From: Candidatus Obscuribacterales bacterium
GTDB taxonomy: Bacteria; Cyanobacteriota; Vampirovibrionia; Obscuribacterales; Obscuribacteraceae
Direction: 5' to 3'
DNA: 64,000 nt
Assembly: GCA_949127735.1 (NCBI GenBank)
Contig: CASBPX010000027.1
Location: 32,578-96,577 of the forward strand
A model generated the notes under the pieces. The model was not told where the DNA came from and did not search any database. It saw nothing but the letters and a program-made list of their open reading frames with translations. The translations under genes were made by a program, and so were the position numbers. Below, one piece after another: positions 18,698-28,866 of the stretch. Position 1 is the first letter of the stretch; every line of letters starts with the position of its first letter.

Positions 18698-19639
18698 ATG
18701 AATTCAGAGGTAACTGTCGTCGGCAGCCTGAGCATGGATATTGTCATTCGAGTTCCACGCCTGCCTGCGCGCGGCGAAACTCTCAAAGGCACGACCTTCG
18801 ACACATTTCCGGGCGGCAAAGGCAATAACCAGGCCCTGGCAGCAGCCCGCGCCGGTGCCAAAGTGATAATGATCGGAAAAGTGGGAGGCGATTCTTACGG
18901 TCAAATATTGTTGAACACATTAGCTGAAAACAAAGTCAGCCTCGAAGGCATGTTCGCCGACAAAAATCAGACCACCGGAATTGCCAATATCTGGGTGGGT
19001 CAGTCGGGCGAAAATAGTATTGTCATTGTGCCAAACGCAAATAATGCTTTGAGACCCCAAGATCTTGAATTGAAAAGCCACCTGATGGATAAATCTAAAG
19101 TATTGCTGTTACAGCTTGAAATTCAAATTGACACAGTTTTAGCAGCCGCAAAAATGGCGCACGCTAAAGGCATCACTGTGATACTAAATCCGGCCCCCGC
19201 AGCCGCACCGGCCGATTTGCCTGCTGAACTCTTTCAATATATAGATATTCTGGTGCCCAATGAAAGCGAAGCTGAATTACTGACAGGAATTAATCCTTCT
19301 ACAAATGATTTGGCCCATCAGTGTGCTCGTAAACTGCTTACTATGGGCGTAAAAAATGTAATTCTCACTTTAGGTGAAAGAGGTGCGCTGATATTAGAAA
19401 GCAGCCAAACCGACAATCCGCACTTTGTTGATGCTTTTAAAGTTACGGTGATTGATTCGACGGCTGCTGGTGATGCCTTCTGCGGTGCACTGGCTATGCG
19501 TCTGGCGGCAGGTGACAATCTTGTGGACGCCGCCAAATTTGGTTGTGCAGCCGGCTCACTCGCTTGCACGAAGGCAGGAGCGGTGCCGTCTTTGCCGACT
19601 CTAAAGGAATTGGAAGCATTGATGGTCAGCTCGCTGTAA
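18698..19639 (+). CDS. rbsK: Ribokinase / PfkB-family carbohydrate kinase
   Basis: ATG 18698 with GGAGAAG upstream; VVGSLSMDIVIRVPRLPARGET, FPGGKGNNQALAAARAG, DSTAAGDAFCGALA. Confidence 0.9.
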   Translation: MNSEVTVVGSLSMDIVIRVPRLPARGETLKGTTFDTFPGGKGNNQALAAARAGAKVIMIGKVGGDSYGQILLNTLAENKVSLEGMFADKNQTTGIANIWVGQSGENSIVIVPNANNALRPQDLELKSHLMDKSKVLLLQLEIQIDTVLAAAKMAHAKGITVILNPAPAAAPADLPAELFQYIDILVPNESEAELLTGINPSTNDLAHQCARKLLTMGVKNVILTLGERGALILESSQTDNPHFVDAFKVTVIDSTAAGDAFCGALAMRLAAGDNLVDAAKFGCAAGSLACTKAGAVPSLPTLKELEALMVSSL

Positions 19640-19646
19640 TTGGAGA

Positions 19647-20513
19647 ATGCTCATCGGCCTCTCGCGACAATTAACTAACTATTTCATAATCAGACTGGTC
19701 GCAATTATTTTGACGACTTCAGTCGCACTTGTGACAGGCTCTGGCGTTAACGCAAAAACGACCACTGATAGACTGCATTTTAAAAGTTATCAGAGCAACC
19801 CCAAAAGAAATATGAAAGCTTGCAACAAATACATCTCGGGTTTAATTGCAAGTGAAAGCGGCGATTTCGGCAGCGCCATTGACTTACTGAAAGAAGCAGT
19901 AGCACTAGATCCTAAATGCACGGGCGCCATGTACACCTTGGGCTCATGTTATATGTACGATGAAGATTATGTGAACTCGTTGGCCATAAATAATCAAGCT
20001 ATAAATGTAGATGCTAATGACAAAGATCTGCTTTATCGTCGGGCATACACATACGTAAGTCTATTCAAATACAAGGAAGCCATCGCCGATTTGAATAAAA
20101 TATTGACTATGGATCCTAGATATGACGGCGGTCGCGTACTGCGGGCTAAGTGCCACGCTTCGCAGGGAAATTTGAAAGGAGCACTGGATGACTATTCAAG
20201 CATGCTCAAAGACAATCCCAGCGATGAGGAAAATCTTTTGCATCGAGCCAAACTTTACACGCAGCTCGGTGATTCACAAAAGGCAATCGTCGACTACAGC
20301 ACACTGATAAAATTTTATCCTGACGAATTCGAAGCTTATGCAGGCAGAGCTGACCGTTATTTTGCTCTTGGTCGCTATAAAGACGCAGGCTCTGACTACA
20401 ACACAGCAATATTAAAAGGGACCGACTGCTACAAGCATTGTTTACAACAACGCGAATTATGTTTTAAAAAAATGGGTAAAAATAATCAGGAGTCCGGCGT
20501 ACGTCACAAGTGA
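19647..20513 (+). CDS. TPR-repeat protein, secreted or membrane-anchored
   Basis: N-terminal hydrophobic segment; multiple TPR units (EAVALDPKCTGAMYTLGSCYMY etc.). Confidence 0.75.
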   Translation: MLIGLSRQLTNYFIIRLVAIILTTSVALVTGSGVNAKTTTDRLHFKSYQSNPKRNMKACNKYISGLIASESGDFGSAIDLLKEAVALDPKCTGAMYTLGSCYMYDEDYVNSLAINNQAINVDANDKDLLYRRAYTYVSLFKYKEAIADLNKILTMDPRYDGGRVLRAKCHASQGNLKGALDDYSSMLKDNPSDEENLLHRAKLYTQLGDSQKAIVDYSTLIKFYPDEFEAYAGRADRYFALGRYKDAGSDYNTAILKGTDCYKHCLQQRELCFKKMGKNNQESGVRHK

Positions 20514-20525
20514 GCTGAGGCTGCC

Positions 20526-21518
20526 ATGAGAATTTATCTTGCGTCGACTCTCGCTAAAGCTCTTTCAATAATGCTCGTTCTAATTAATTCTGCAATCGCT
20601 TCAAGTGCAAGTGACGGAGATGAACAGTTACGTTTATTTCTCGCGGCGAATTCAGCAGCAACGCAGCAACGGCCTAAAAAAGCCATTGCGCTCTACGAAC
20701 AACTTATTGCTGAAAAAATGGCGCAAGATCCACACAGCCCATTAATACTTCGCTGCCGCATCCGCATTGCGCGAATTCTCTTAGACAGCGGTCAAATGAA
20801 GGGGGCCGAATGCACCTTTAAAGAAGTTGTGAAACTTGATACTGACCGCTTTAAAGAAGATAGAGAGCTTCTAGTAGAGATGGACGAATTTGCTGATACT
20901 TATAGAAATTTAGCGCTGAAAAAATACACCAAAGAATGCCTCACACATGCGCTGCAACTGCGAAAATGCATCGATCCTCATCATCCGAAAGTATACATTT
21001 CATATCGCGATTTATCTATCTATGCTCACAACCATGGCGATGAACTTGGCGCCATCAACTACATAAAATCTGCTATTGAAATAGAGAAAAAATTTCCACG
21101 ATATAAAACTGATCAGTTGATTAATGATCAACTAGTTCTAACTTCGCTGTATTTGACCACCAATGAATTAGATAAATCGGAACAGCAAGCCAACGAGATA
21201 CTGCAATTTTCAAAAAACGCTCCTGACCTTCGCTGGTCGTGGCCACGCTGCCACTATGAGTTAGGCCGCTGTTTTGCCAAGAAATATGATTTTGACAAAT
21301 CGGATCTTGAATTTAATACAGCGTTAGAATTGATCAAAAAATATCCGACCAGACGCGGTGACGTCAGTCTTTTTTGCATACAAGGGCTACAAGAAAACGC
21401 CGCATTGAAAATTAAAAATAAAGCGAAACTCAAAAAAGTCTCCGCTCACAGCTGTCGAAACGCTGCTATTTCTGCGGGTGTTGGCAAATCAATAACCGCT
21501 CCCTCTAGAAAAGGATGA
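20526..21518 (+). CDS. TPR-like secreted protein
   Basis: Signal-peptide-like N-terminus; helical repeats. The 3' end overlaps the convergent LysM gene by 73 bp. Confidence 0.6.
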   Translation: MRIYLASTLAKALSIMLVLINSAIASSASDGDEQLRLFLAANSAATQQRPKKAIALYEQLIAEKMAQDPHSPLILRCRIRIARILLDSGQMKGAECTFKEVVKLDTDRFKEDRELLVEMDEFADTYRNLALKKYTKECLTHALQLRKCIDPHHPKVYISYRDLSIYAHNHGDELGAINYIKSAIEIEKKFPRYKTDQLINDQLVLTSLYLTTNELDKSEQQANEILQFSKNAPDLRWSWPRCHYELGRCFAKKYDFDKSDLEFNTALELIKKYPTRRGDVSLFCIQGLQENAALKIKNKAKLKKVSAHSCRNAAISAGVGKSITAPSRKG

Positions 21519-23848
21519 ACTCCATACGCAACTTCAGGCAAAACGTATTTGCGATTTTTGCCGTACAAGAGCGGTGCCAAACTCAAATCATTTAACTCAG
21601 CCACAGCTACCGATTCAACCGTGTCACCAGGCCGCACTACGTATGCATAACGATGCATAGGCCGCACAGGATCTTTAGCTTCGTCGTCGCTGGACCAGGT
21701 GTTTTCTTGAGAGTCAATTTCTTTATTGACGTAAGCTGTGCGTCGGTCAGACAAATTGACAGCGGGAAGGTCGGTAGCAACCAAAGGCTTCGCCTCGTCG
21801 GACAATTCTTCAGACACAGTTGGCAGCGTATGCTCTTGCGCTTCTACCAATCTGCGTTTTTCAGTCAAAGCGGGATTAACTGCAGGTCGAGTGGAACTTT
21901 GATCATCGTGAGCTTTTTGAATTGCGTCAGGCACGTCCAACCATGGCGTTACTACTGGCTGTCTGGATGCAACAGGCGGTCTTTCCGCACGGTATTCACT
22001 ATCTGCTCCGTGCAACTGAATGAAAGGACGACTTTTATCAGGTGGATTATTAATATCAAAAGGTTTTGGCTCGGGAGATTTTATCTCTGGCGATTTCGCC
22101 TCCGTAGATTTCGATAAAGGCTTCTGGTCGGCGGCTCGAACAGCCGGCCCGCGAGAAGATTTATTCTTCTGTGGCCGAGGAGAAACATCAGAAGGTTTTA
22201 TGCCGGGCGCACGAACAATGCTCCATTTGACCAGGTGTGACGGTATAAGCACAGCAATGATTTCAGCAGAAGAATATATTTCATTTTTTAGTGGTGGCAT
22301 TAGATCTTTTTGAGGGAATGCCACAAACTCGCCAGCTTTAAGATTTACCGCAGCGCGGTCACCTTGACCTTTAAATGTGCTCTTTACATTCTCTTTGACT
22401 GTGTCGACTAGGCCTAGAAGTCCGTCTACGCTCGATTTAATTCCATCGAGTTTAACTCCCGCAATCTTTACGCCTTCGATACCAGAAGCCGGAGTTCGGC
22501 CGGCACCAGATTTGGTGGCATCAACTATCGTAGCAGGTTCTAACTTGCTCTCTGGCTTTTGTGCTCTTTCTGATTTGTCGGATTTGTCGGATTTGCTTGC
22601 CTTTTCGGAATTGTCTGATTTGTCCGCCGCCGGTTTGCCCCCTCGGATACCCGCCTGACTTTCGATAAACTGAATAAAGGCAGAAGGCCCTGACGAGCCA
22701 CCTGAGCCTTTACTGCCCGTAATTCTGTCTCCCTTCGTATCTGCTTTATCGGTTTTTATTTCTGATTTGCCAGCTTTGTTAGATTCAGTTTTGTCGTTGA
22801 CTCGATCAGCTTGCTTCCCGTCAGCAATTTTGCCTTCCGGAATCTTCCCTTCGAAAGGCGATCGGACATTCGCAGTCAAATCAGTTTTGGACTTGGTACT
22901 TTCGGCAATTTTTCCTTCAGTCGGAGGAACTTGCGGGAGTCGCGTTCTTTCTACTTTTGCGTTGGCATTTCCATCAAGTTGTGAAGGTTCTACTTTCGAG
23001 TCACGCGCTGTGGCCGGCTTGGTAGACTCTGCACCTGAAACTAGCGGTCTGGTGCTGGTGACACTTTCTGCTGTTGGGCGGGTTTCTACATTTGCAGGCG
23101 TACGAATCTCTTCAAGGACTGGCTTCGTCGGCAGCATGGGGTCTGGGCGGTGTTCCGGAATGGGCAAACTGACAAGACTGCCAGAACGAAAATCTGCTAC
23201 CGAAAGGGATTTGAGTGCTGATTGGCCATTTTGGGTTTGATTTTCTGACTTGGAAATCTCTGGCGGTCGCGGAATCTCTGACTTAGAGTTTTCTAGTTGC
23301 TTTGAGGTGTCGAGCGCTCGCGCTGAAGGCTCTATGGGTTTTGCTGGGCGCGTGACATCACTTGCTGGTTGCTCAACCGTTAACGGTTGAGTTTTTTGCA
23401 TACCCTGTCTGTCAGTGGGTGGATTAGGGTGGTCGCCTGCGTTGAGAAGAGTGCGTTGTGGTTGCGGTAGCGGATGGACTAGCGGCTGATCATTAACTTC
23501 GGATTTTGCCGAAGGTGAGGATTCTTGCTCAGTTCTAATCGGAGGCTGTTGGGCCGAAGTCTCTTTAGGGGCAGACTTGGATTCGTTGTGCTGTGGGATT
23601 GGGGTTTCTTTAAGTTCTGGTTTGGTTAAAGTAGTGCGAGTGACAATATGTGACGCTGGTTGGGGCGAACTTTCCTCAGTCGGCAGCAAAGGACTATCGG
23701 TTGGCGATGAACTTTTGGCTGGAGATTTTTTGTTCTCGGAGATAGCTAATGCGGCAGAAGAGTCGTCGTCCCGCGTAGAACCAAACAGGTCTGCACCAAA
23801 TCGGGGGACCTGTTCGGGTTGTTTCTTTGGCTTCTCCGAATGATCCAA
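21446..23848 (-). CDS. Large disordered protein with C-terminal LysM-like domain
   Basis: YAYVVRPGDTVESVAVAELNDLSLAPLLYGKNR (LysM-like) at the C-terminus; long Pro/Ser/Lys-rich low-complexity N-terminus. Confidence 0.7.
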   Translation of the reverse strand: MDHSEKPKKQPEQVPRFGADLFGSTRDDDSSAALAISENKKSPAKSSSPTDSPLLPTEESSPQPASHIVTRTTLTKPELKETPIPQHNESKSAPKETSAQQPPIRTEQESSPSAKSEVNDQPLVHPLPQPQRTLLNAGDHPNPPTDRQGMQKTQPLTVEQPASDVTRPAKPIEPSARALDTSKQLENSKSEIPRPPEISKSENQTQNGQSALKSLSVADFRSGSLVSLPIPEHRPDPMLPTKPVLEEIRTPANVETRPTAESVTSTRPLVSGAESTKPATARDSKVEPSQLDGNANAKVERTRLPQVPPTEGKIAESTKSKTDLTANVRSPFEGKIPEGKIADGKQADRVNDKTESNKAGKSEIKTDKADTKGDRITGSKGSGGSSGPSAFIQFIESQAGIRGGKPAADKSDNSEKASKSDKSDKSERAQKPESKLEPATIVDATKSGAGRTPASGIEGVKIAGVKLDGIKSSVDGLLGLVDTVKENVKSTFKGQGDRAAVNLKAGEFVAFPQKDLMPPLKNEIYSSAEIIAVLIPSHLVKWSIVRAPGIKPSDVSPRPQKNKSSRGPAVRAADQKPLSKSTEAKSPEIKSPEPKPFDINNPPDKSRPFIQLHGADSEYRAERPPVASRQPVVTPWLDVPDAIQKAHDDQSSTRPAVNPALTEKRRLVEAQEHTLPTVSEELSDEAKPLVATDLPAVNLSDRRTAYVNKEIDSQENTWSSDDEAKDPVRPMHRYAYVVRPGDTVESVAVAELNDLSLAPLLYGKNRKYVLPEVAYGVHPFLEGAVIDLPTPAEIAAFRQL

Positions 23849-23968
23849 AACGCACCGATCTTAATTTGGGAACAAGGCTCTACTACTTTATTATTTGCCA
23901 CTCTTGCCTTCAATGATAACTTCCTAAACGATCGCCTGAGTCGAAAGAAATACTTTCGAAAGTATATC

Positions 23969-24580
23969 TTAGGGATGAGGTTGCCGCGCAGTAGAAAATT
24001 GTTTTCGTACTTCACCCAACAATTGCCGTACGTCCTGGCGTGCGGGATCCAATGCCACACATTTTTCCAAATCGCTAATACACTTTTCACACGCTCCATA
24101 AAGCTGAAAATAGCAATCGGCTCGGCACCTATAGGCTTTTGAATCATCTGGAGTCAATGAAATTACCTTTGTGGACAGTGCTAGCGCTTCAGCGTACTGT
24201 TTGTTTGAAATAAGTAAATTTGCTTTGACTACGAGCTCAGAGGGGGTAGGAGCACCGTGCAGAAACGCACTGTTCAAAGCACTCAGCGCTTCTGGATATC
24301 GTTTCAACCGCAAGAGTCCATGCTCCTGCATTAAATACGCTTTTCTAAGCGCAACCTTATTAGCAATCAGCTTATTTGCCTGCGCAATTTCATCCTCATA
24401 ACGTCTCAGCTCACCCAAGACAATCCCGCGATTCACCTGCAAATCCACATCACCCGGGTTCTTAGCTAACTGCGCTTCAATTCGAGCCAACTCAGCTTGA
24501 GCATTCGAAGATTCAGCGGCCCATACTGACGAGCCCAGCAAAAAAGCGCAAACAGTTAACGACAGAAAGTGCAATTTCAT
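23969..24580 (-). CDS. Secreted TPR protein
   Basis: MKLHFLSLTVCAFLLGSSVWAAES signal peptide; TPR-like repeats. Confidence 0.75.
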   Translation of the reverse strand: MKLHFLSLTVCAFLLGSSVWAAESSNAQAELARIEAQLAKNPGDVDLQVNRGIVLGELRRYEDEIAQANKLIANKVALRKAYLMQEHGLLRLKRYPEALSALNSAFLHGAPTPSELVVKANLLISNKQYAEALALSTKVISLTPDDSKAYRCRADCYFQLYGACEKCISDLEKCVALDPARQDVRQLLGEVRKQFSTARQPHP

Positions 24581-24630
24581 TCGAAACTCTCACAAGCTTA
24601 ACAGCACCATTATAACGCCTTCAAAAAAGC

Positions 24631-26610
24631 TCACGAGATTACAGAAACTAGAACTGCCTGAATTTCTTCAACCGATTTCTGTCTCGAATCCGGATTCTTT
24701 TCTAATGCGATCGAAACCATTGTGCGAACATCTGGAGGAATTGGCAAATTCGGCGGAAAGCCTGGTGCGGGGCTACTGACGTGCATAGTCATGGTTTCAA
24801 AAACACTTGTTGATAAAAATGGTGGCGTGCCGACCAGACATTCAAAAATAATACAACCTAGCGCGTAAATATCACTGCGATAATCCACTGGCTTTGAAGT
24901 GCATTGTTCTGGGCTCATATAAGGTGGGCTGCCCTGACAGTCACCAGTCTGCGTGAGCTTAATCATTTCAGGATCATCGCGTCCTGACATTTTTGCCAGA
25001 CCAAAATCCACGACCTTGACGTCATAGCCGCCACGACCGTCAGGGCTGCACATAATGTTAGAAGGTTTGAGGTCGCGGTGAATTATTCCCTCACCATGCG
25101 CATGAAGCAGAGCTTCGCAAACCTGCACTATGATCAGAGCAGTTTCGTACATAGTCAAACTTTTTTGTTTGCTGATTAAGTCACTGAGCGCAGTTCCTTT
25201 TACGTACTCCATCGCCAGAAAGGCTTCACCATCAGTGGTAAAACCAAAATCTTTCACACCGACAATATTGGGATGGTTAAGTGTACCCAGAGCTTTTGCT
25301 TCTTGCTGAAACCGTTTGACACCATGAATATTTCCAGAAAGTGATGCATGTAAAACCTTAATGGCCACATCTTGTTTTGTATACAAATGCTTTGCCAGAT
25401 AAACGCTGGCCATGCCACCATCACCCAGAGACCAAACAACTTCGTACTTATCAGCAAAGAGTTGGCCCACCAGCGATTTATCAATCATGCGCGTCAGCGC
25501 TGATTCGCACTCAGGGCAGACGTCTTCATCTTTTGAAAATTCCACTTCACAGGCAAGGCATACTTTTCGTACTCGGTCACTTACAAACGATCCGGTGCTA
25601 AAGCTTTGAGGCTCTCCTGATGCGTCTGCCACCGGCGAGTAAATAGAACTTGCGACCACACTCGACGATACTGGCGCCAGCAGTGCCGGTGACACACGCA
25701 CTGCTGTGGTCATTAGTTGTTCGGCAGATCTGACACCACTTACTACCAGAGCAATCGCCAGCGCTAGGCCACCGACGCCGAAGGCTACCCAGCCGAGGGA
25801 ATTGTCCACGATTTTGTAGTGCACTAACACAAATCGCAAGCCGAAAAGCGCCGGCATAAAAATTACGAGAAGAGCCGCACGTCGGGCCACTAGACCGGCC
25901 GCTGAGTACGACCAGAGAAAAGCCGATAATCCTTGATCTGGCCTGAGCAAAAAGCATGAACCTGAAAGTAAAATAAAAAGTATCGAGATTGCCTCTGACA
26001 TTCGCAAGCAACCGAAGAAAGTACAGAGCGATTCAGCACCACTCATGGCACCAACCAGTGGCAACGAAGTTACGACTAAAGCAACAACAGACAACCACTG
26101 AGCAATCTCAATTTTGCTCACACTTAGCCAGGTTTGTATAAACAAGGCGACACTTAGTGCGATGAACGCCAGAGAAACATCTGGTGTCATTGGTCCTGGG
26201 TACGATAAACCAGATGAGTCTTCCGAAGGGCGGTACCATGTGTGGTTCAGACCAAGATCCAATCCGCCCAGAGTTTCAATTACCGTGCTGAGAGCACTGG
26301 CGAAGACTATAAAGCACAACACACTGCCCAACACTTTGCAGACAAAAACAATTTTGTCAGAAAGCGGTAATTGAAAACTAGCAATCAGCAGGCTGAGCAC
26401 CGCGGCAAGCAATACAGCGTCAATTCCGACGCTCGACCAGACCACCGGCCCGCTCATAAACATGTGCTTGCATATTTCAGCGTCGGCTAACCAACCATAA
26501 ACAATACATGCACCTAATATGGTGGCAATACCAACAAGAGCTATTGCCAATCGCTTGGCAAAATTCACAAGACGCTGGTTTATGTATTGGTCGGTTTGAA
26601 CGATAGACAT
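24631..26610 (-). CDS. Membrane Ser/Thr protein kinase: N-terminal multi-TM region, zinc ribbon, C-terminal kinase
   Basis: Multiple hydrophobic helices; CLACEVEFSKDEDVCPECESAL; GDGGMASVYLAKHLYTKQDVAIKVL, HRDLKPSNIM, DFGLAK, GSPPYMSPEQ. Confidence 0.93.
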   Translation of the reverse strand: MSIVQTDQYINQRLVNFAKRLAIALVGIATILGACIVYGWLADAEICKHMFMSGPVVWSSVGIDAVLLAAVLSLLIASFQLPLSDKIVFVCKVLGSVLCFIVFASALSTVIETLGGLDLGLNHTWYRPSEDSSGLSYPGPMTPDVSLAFIALSVALFIQTWLSVSKIEIAQWLSVVALVVTSLPLVGAMSGAESLCTFFGCLRMSEAISILFILLSGSCFLLRPDQGLSAFLWSYSAAGLVARRAALLVIFMPALFGLRFVLVHYKIVDNSLGWVAFGVGGLALAIALVVSGVRSAEQLMTTAVRVSPALLAPVSSSVVASSIYSPVADASGEPQSFSTGSFVSDRVRKVCLACEVEFSKDEDVCPECESALTRMIDKSLVGQLFADKYEVVWSLGDGGMASVYLAKHLYTKQDVAIKVLHASLSGNIHGVKRFQQEAKALGTLNHPNIVGVKDFGFTTDGEAFLAMEYVKGTALSDLISKQKSLTMYETALIIVQVCEALLHAHGEGIIHRDLKPSNIMCSPDGRGGYDVKVVDFGLAKMSGRDDPEMIKLTQTGDCQGSPPYMSPEQCTSKPVDYRSDIYALGCIIFECLVGTPPFLSTSVFETMTMHVSSPAPGFPPNLPIPPDVRTMVSIALEKNPDSRQKSVEEIQAVLVSVIS

Positions 26611-27054
26611 TTATTTGGCAGATAGCGCCTGGCTGATGGCCGCTAAGTAAATTTCTTTCTTCTTTGGTCCAACAAGTTCTTTGACCAACTTTCCTTTAGC
26701 CGAGAAAACGCCGATTACCGGCGCATAGTCAACATTTTCGGCAAGAAATTTAGAAATACCCATTGTTTTGGCAGTGCTTTTACTGCTTGGCAAGCCTTCT
26801 TTCGAGGTGTCCAGCGAGACGAACTCAACTTTTTTATATTCACTTTGCAAACTGGACAAAATTGGCTTCACCTCGCCACACCAGACACTGCACTCTCGGT
26901 CGAAGACCATTACCACACGCGCGTCGTAAGCAGGATCAACTTTTTTATTTGCAGACTGGGCGCAGACCGGCTTCAGCGACAAGCTGACTATAGCCAGGGC
27001 GGCTAAGGCTAAAGCTTTCTGCGACAGCTCTTTCAAAGGGTCTAAATGTGCCAT
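26611..27054 (-). CDS. Thioredoxin-like protein with atypical active site
   Basis: ARVVMVFDRECSVWCGEVKPILSSLQSEYKKVEFVSLD...YAPVIGVFSAKGKLVKELVG; stop directly abuts the kinase start. Confidence 0.65.
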   Translation of the reverse strand: MAHLDPLKELSQKALALAALAIVSLSLKPVCAQSANKKVDPAYDARVVMVFDRECSVWCGEVKPILSSLQSEYKKVEFVSLDTSKEGLPSSKSTAKTMGISKFLAENVDYAPVIGVFSAKGKLVKELVGPKKKEIYLAAISQALSAK

Positions 27055-27138
27055 ATACGCCTCTTTCCGGGCACAACCATCATGCCCGCGATCTTTATAC
27101 CAATATGCTCAAACGCTCAAACCGCACTTACACCACAC

Positions 27139-27843
27139 TCAAATCACCATCTGATCGGCTGAAACAGCGTCTCCGTCTGGCACCAGCATATATCCACGGT
27201 TACGTACGGTTTTGATGATGCTGCCTTCCTTAATGCCAAGACTTCTGCGCAGAAGCTTAAAATGCGCGCGCACCGTATCAGTCGAAACCATAGCGTCGTC
27301 TAGCCAGACCCGCTCCAGAATGGCATCAGCCGAAAACACCTGATTCTGGTGGCGCATTAGAAATTCGAGCAGGCTGTAGACTTTGGGCCGCAGCTTTATT
27401 TCCTCGCCATCTTTGGTCACTTGACAGGTGGCCGGGTCGAGGGTTATGCCGTTGACGGTCAAAACGGTGTTAGCCAGAGAAGTGGGGCGCCGCAAAAGTG
27501 CTCGCACACGGGCCTGCAATTCCCGATGCTCAAAAGGCTTGGTCAAATAATCATCGGCGCCGGCGTCGAGACCCGTTTCCTTATCTTCCAGCCGCGTTTT
27601 GGCGGTCAACATCAAAACCGGGGTCTTGCCGCCGTGGCCGCGATAACCCTGCAGCACCTCGATACCGGTTAGGTCCGGCATCATCCAGTCTAGAACCACC
27701 AGGTCATACTTGTTGACCCGCAAATTCAACAATGCGTCGTCGCCGTTTGAGGCTATCTGCACCATGTGACCCTGGCTTTCAAGACCAAATTTGGTCACTT
27801 CTGCCAGTGCGGCATCGTCTTCTACTAATAAGATTTTGGCCAT
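27139..27843 (-). CDS. OmpR/PhoB-family response regulator
   Basis: KILLVEDDAALAEV, DLVVLDWMMPDLTG, VLMLTAKT, winged-helix TVRNRGYMLV. Confidence 0.95.
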   Translation of the reverse strand: MAKILLVEDDAALAEVTKFGLESQGHMVQIASNGDDALLNLRVNKYDLVVLDWMMPDLTGIEVLQGYRGHGGKTPVLMLTAKTRLEDKETGLDAGADDYLTKPFEHRELQARVRALLRRPTSLANTVLTVNGITLDPATCQVTKDGEEIKLRPKVYSLLEFLMRHQNQVFSADAILERVWLDDAMVSTDTVRAHFKLLRRSLGIKEGSIIKTVRNRGYMLVPDGDAVSADQMVI

Positions 27844-27957
27844 ATGGGCAAGATGATACCAGGATGGTCAACAACCCGTCTGACTCAACAGTGAGTTCAC
27901 TGCATATTCACAGTCAGGGTCTAGTTTAATACATGTGATGCACAGCGGAGAAAAAGT

Positions 27958-28866
27958 ATGAAAGTTGCCATAGCCGGCGCCAGTGGAATGGTAGGTAGAG
28001 CCCTCTCCAGTTACCTCAGCAAAAACGGTCACACTGTCACCGCCCTCAGGCGCAAACCGAATGGTGGTGCCACTGATGCCTTTGTTGACGTCACGCCCGA
28101 CAGTATGCAAGATTTCGATGCCGTCATCAATCTGGCGGGAGAGAATATTGCAGGCAAACGCTGGGATGAAGATCAAAAAAAACTGATTGTCGATAGTCGG
28201 GTCACCACCACATCTTTTCTGGCCAATACCTTGGCCAAGACCGTCGGCCCAAGAGTTTTCATTAATGCATCGGCGGTTGGGATTTACGGTAATCGCGGCG
28301 ACGAGAAACTTACAGAAGAGAGCACAGCGGGTAGCGGTTTCCTTGCCAGTACCTGCCAACAGTGGGAAGACGCTACCAAAAGCGCCAAACGTCCTGGGTT
28401 GCGAGTGGTGCTGGCTCGACTTGGTGTGGTTCTGAACAAGGACGGCGGCGCATTAAACAAGATGCTGTTGCCCTTCCAGCTAGGAGCTGGTGGTGTACTC
28501 GGTACGGGACGCCAGTACATGAGCTGGATCGCATTGGACGACGTGGTCAGCGCTATGGCCTTTCTTCTGCAAAGTGATATTGAAGGGCCAGTCAACCTAA
28601 CCGCTCCAGAACCAGCAACCAATGCCGAATTCACTAAAACAATGGCAAAAGTCTTACATCGGCCCGCTATTTTGCCGGCGCCAGCTTTTGGCCTGAAACT
28701 TATATTGGGCGACATGGCACAAGAAATGCTTCTAGAAGGAAACAGAGTGATGCCGGCCAAACTGCAAAACGCCGGCTTTAGATTTGATCATGCAAACTTA
28801 GAAATGGCAATTGCACATGAACTTAAACCAAAAGCAGAAACTCTTGAAGCATCAGCAGTTAAATAA
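27958..28866 (+). CDS. TIGR01777-type NAD-dependent epimerase/dehydratase
   Basis: MKVAIAGASGMVGRALSSYL, NLAGENIAGKRW, INASAVGIYGNRGDE, MSWIALDDVVSAM. Confidence 0.92.
   Translation: MKVAIAGASGMVGRALSSYLSKNGHTVTALRRKPNGGATDAFVDVTPDSMQDFDAVINLAGENIAGKRWDEDQKKLIVDSRVTTTSFLANTLAKTVGPRVFINASAVGIYGNRGDEKLTEESTAGSGFLASTCQQWEDATKSAKRPGLRVVLARLGVVLNKDGGALNKMLLPFQLGAGGVLGTGRQYMSWIALDDVVSAMAFLLQSDIEGPVNLTAPEPATNAEFTKTMAKVLHRPAILPAPAFGLKLILGDMAQEMLLEGNRVMPAKLQNAGFRFDHANLEMAIAHELKPKAETLEASAVK

Noticed and set aside
22020-23843. Several long plus-strand ORFs (22020, 22767, 23577) opposite the LysM gene
   Set aside because: Antisense shadows of a low-complexity coding region; no domain-like sequence.
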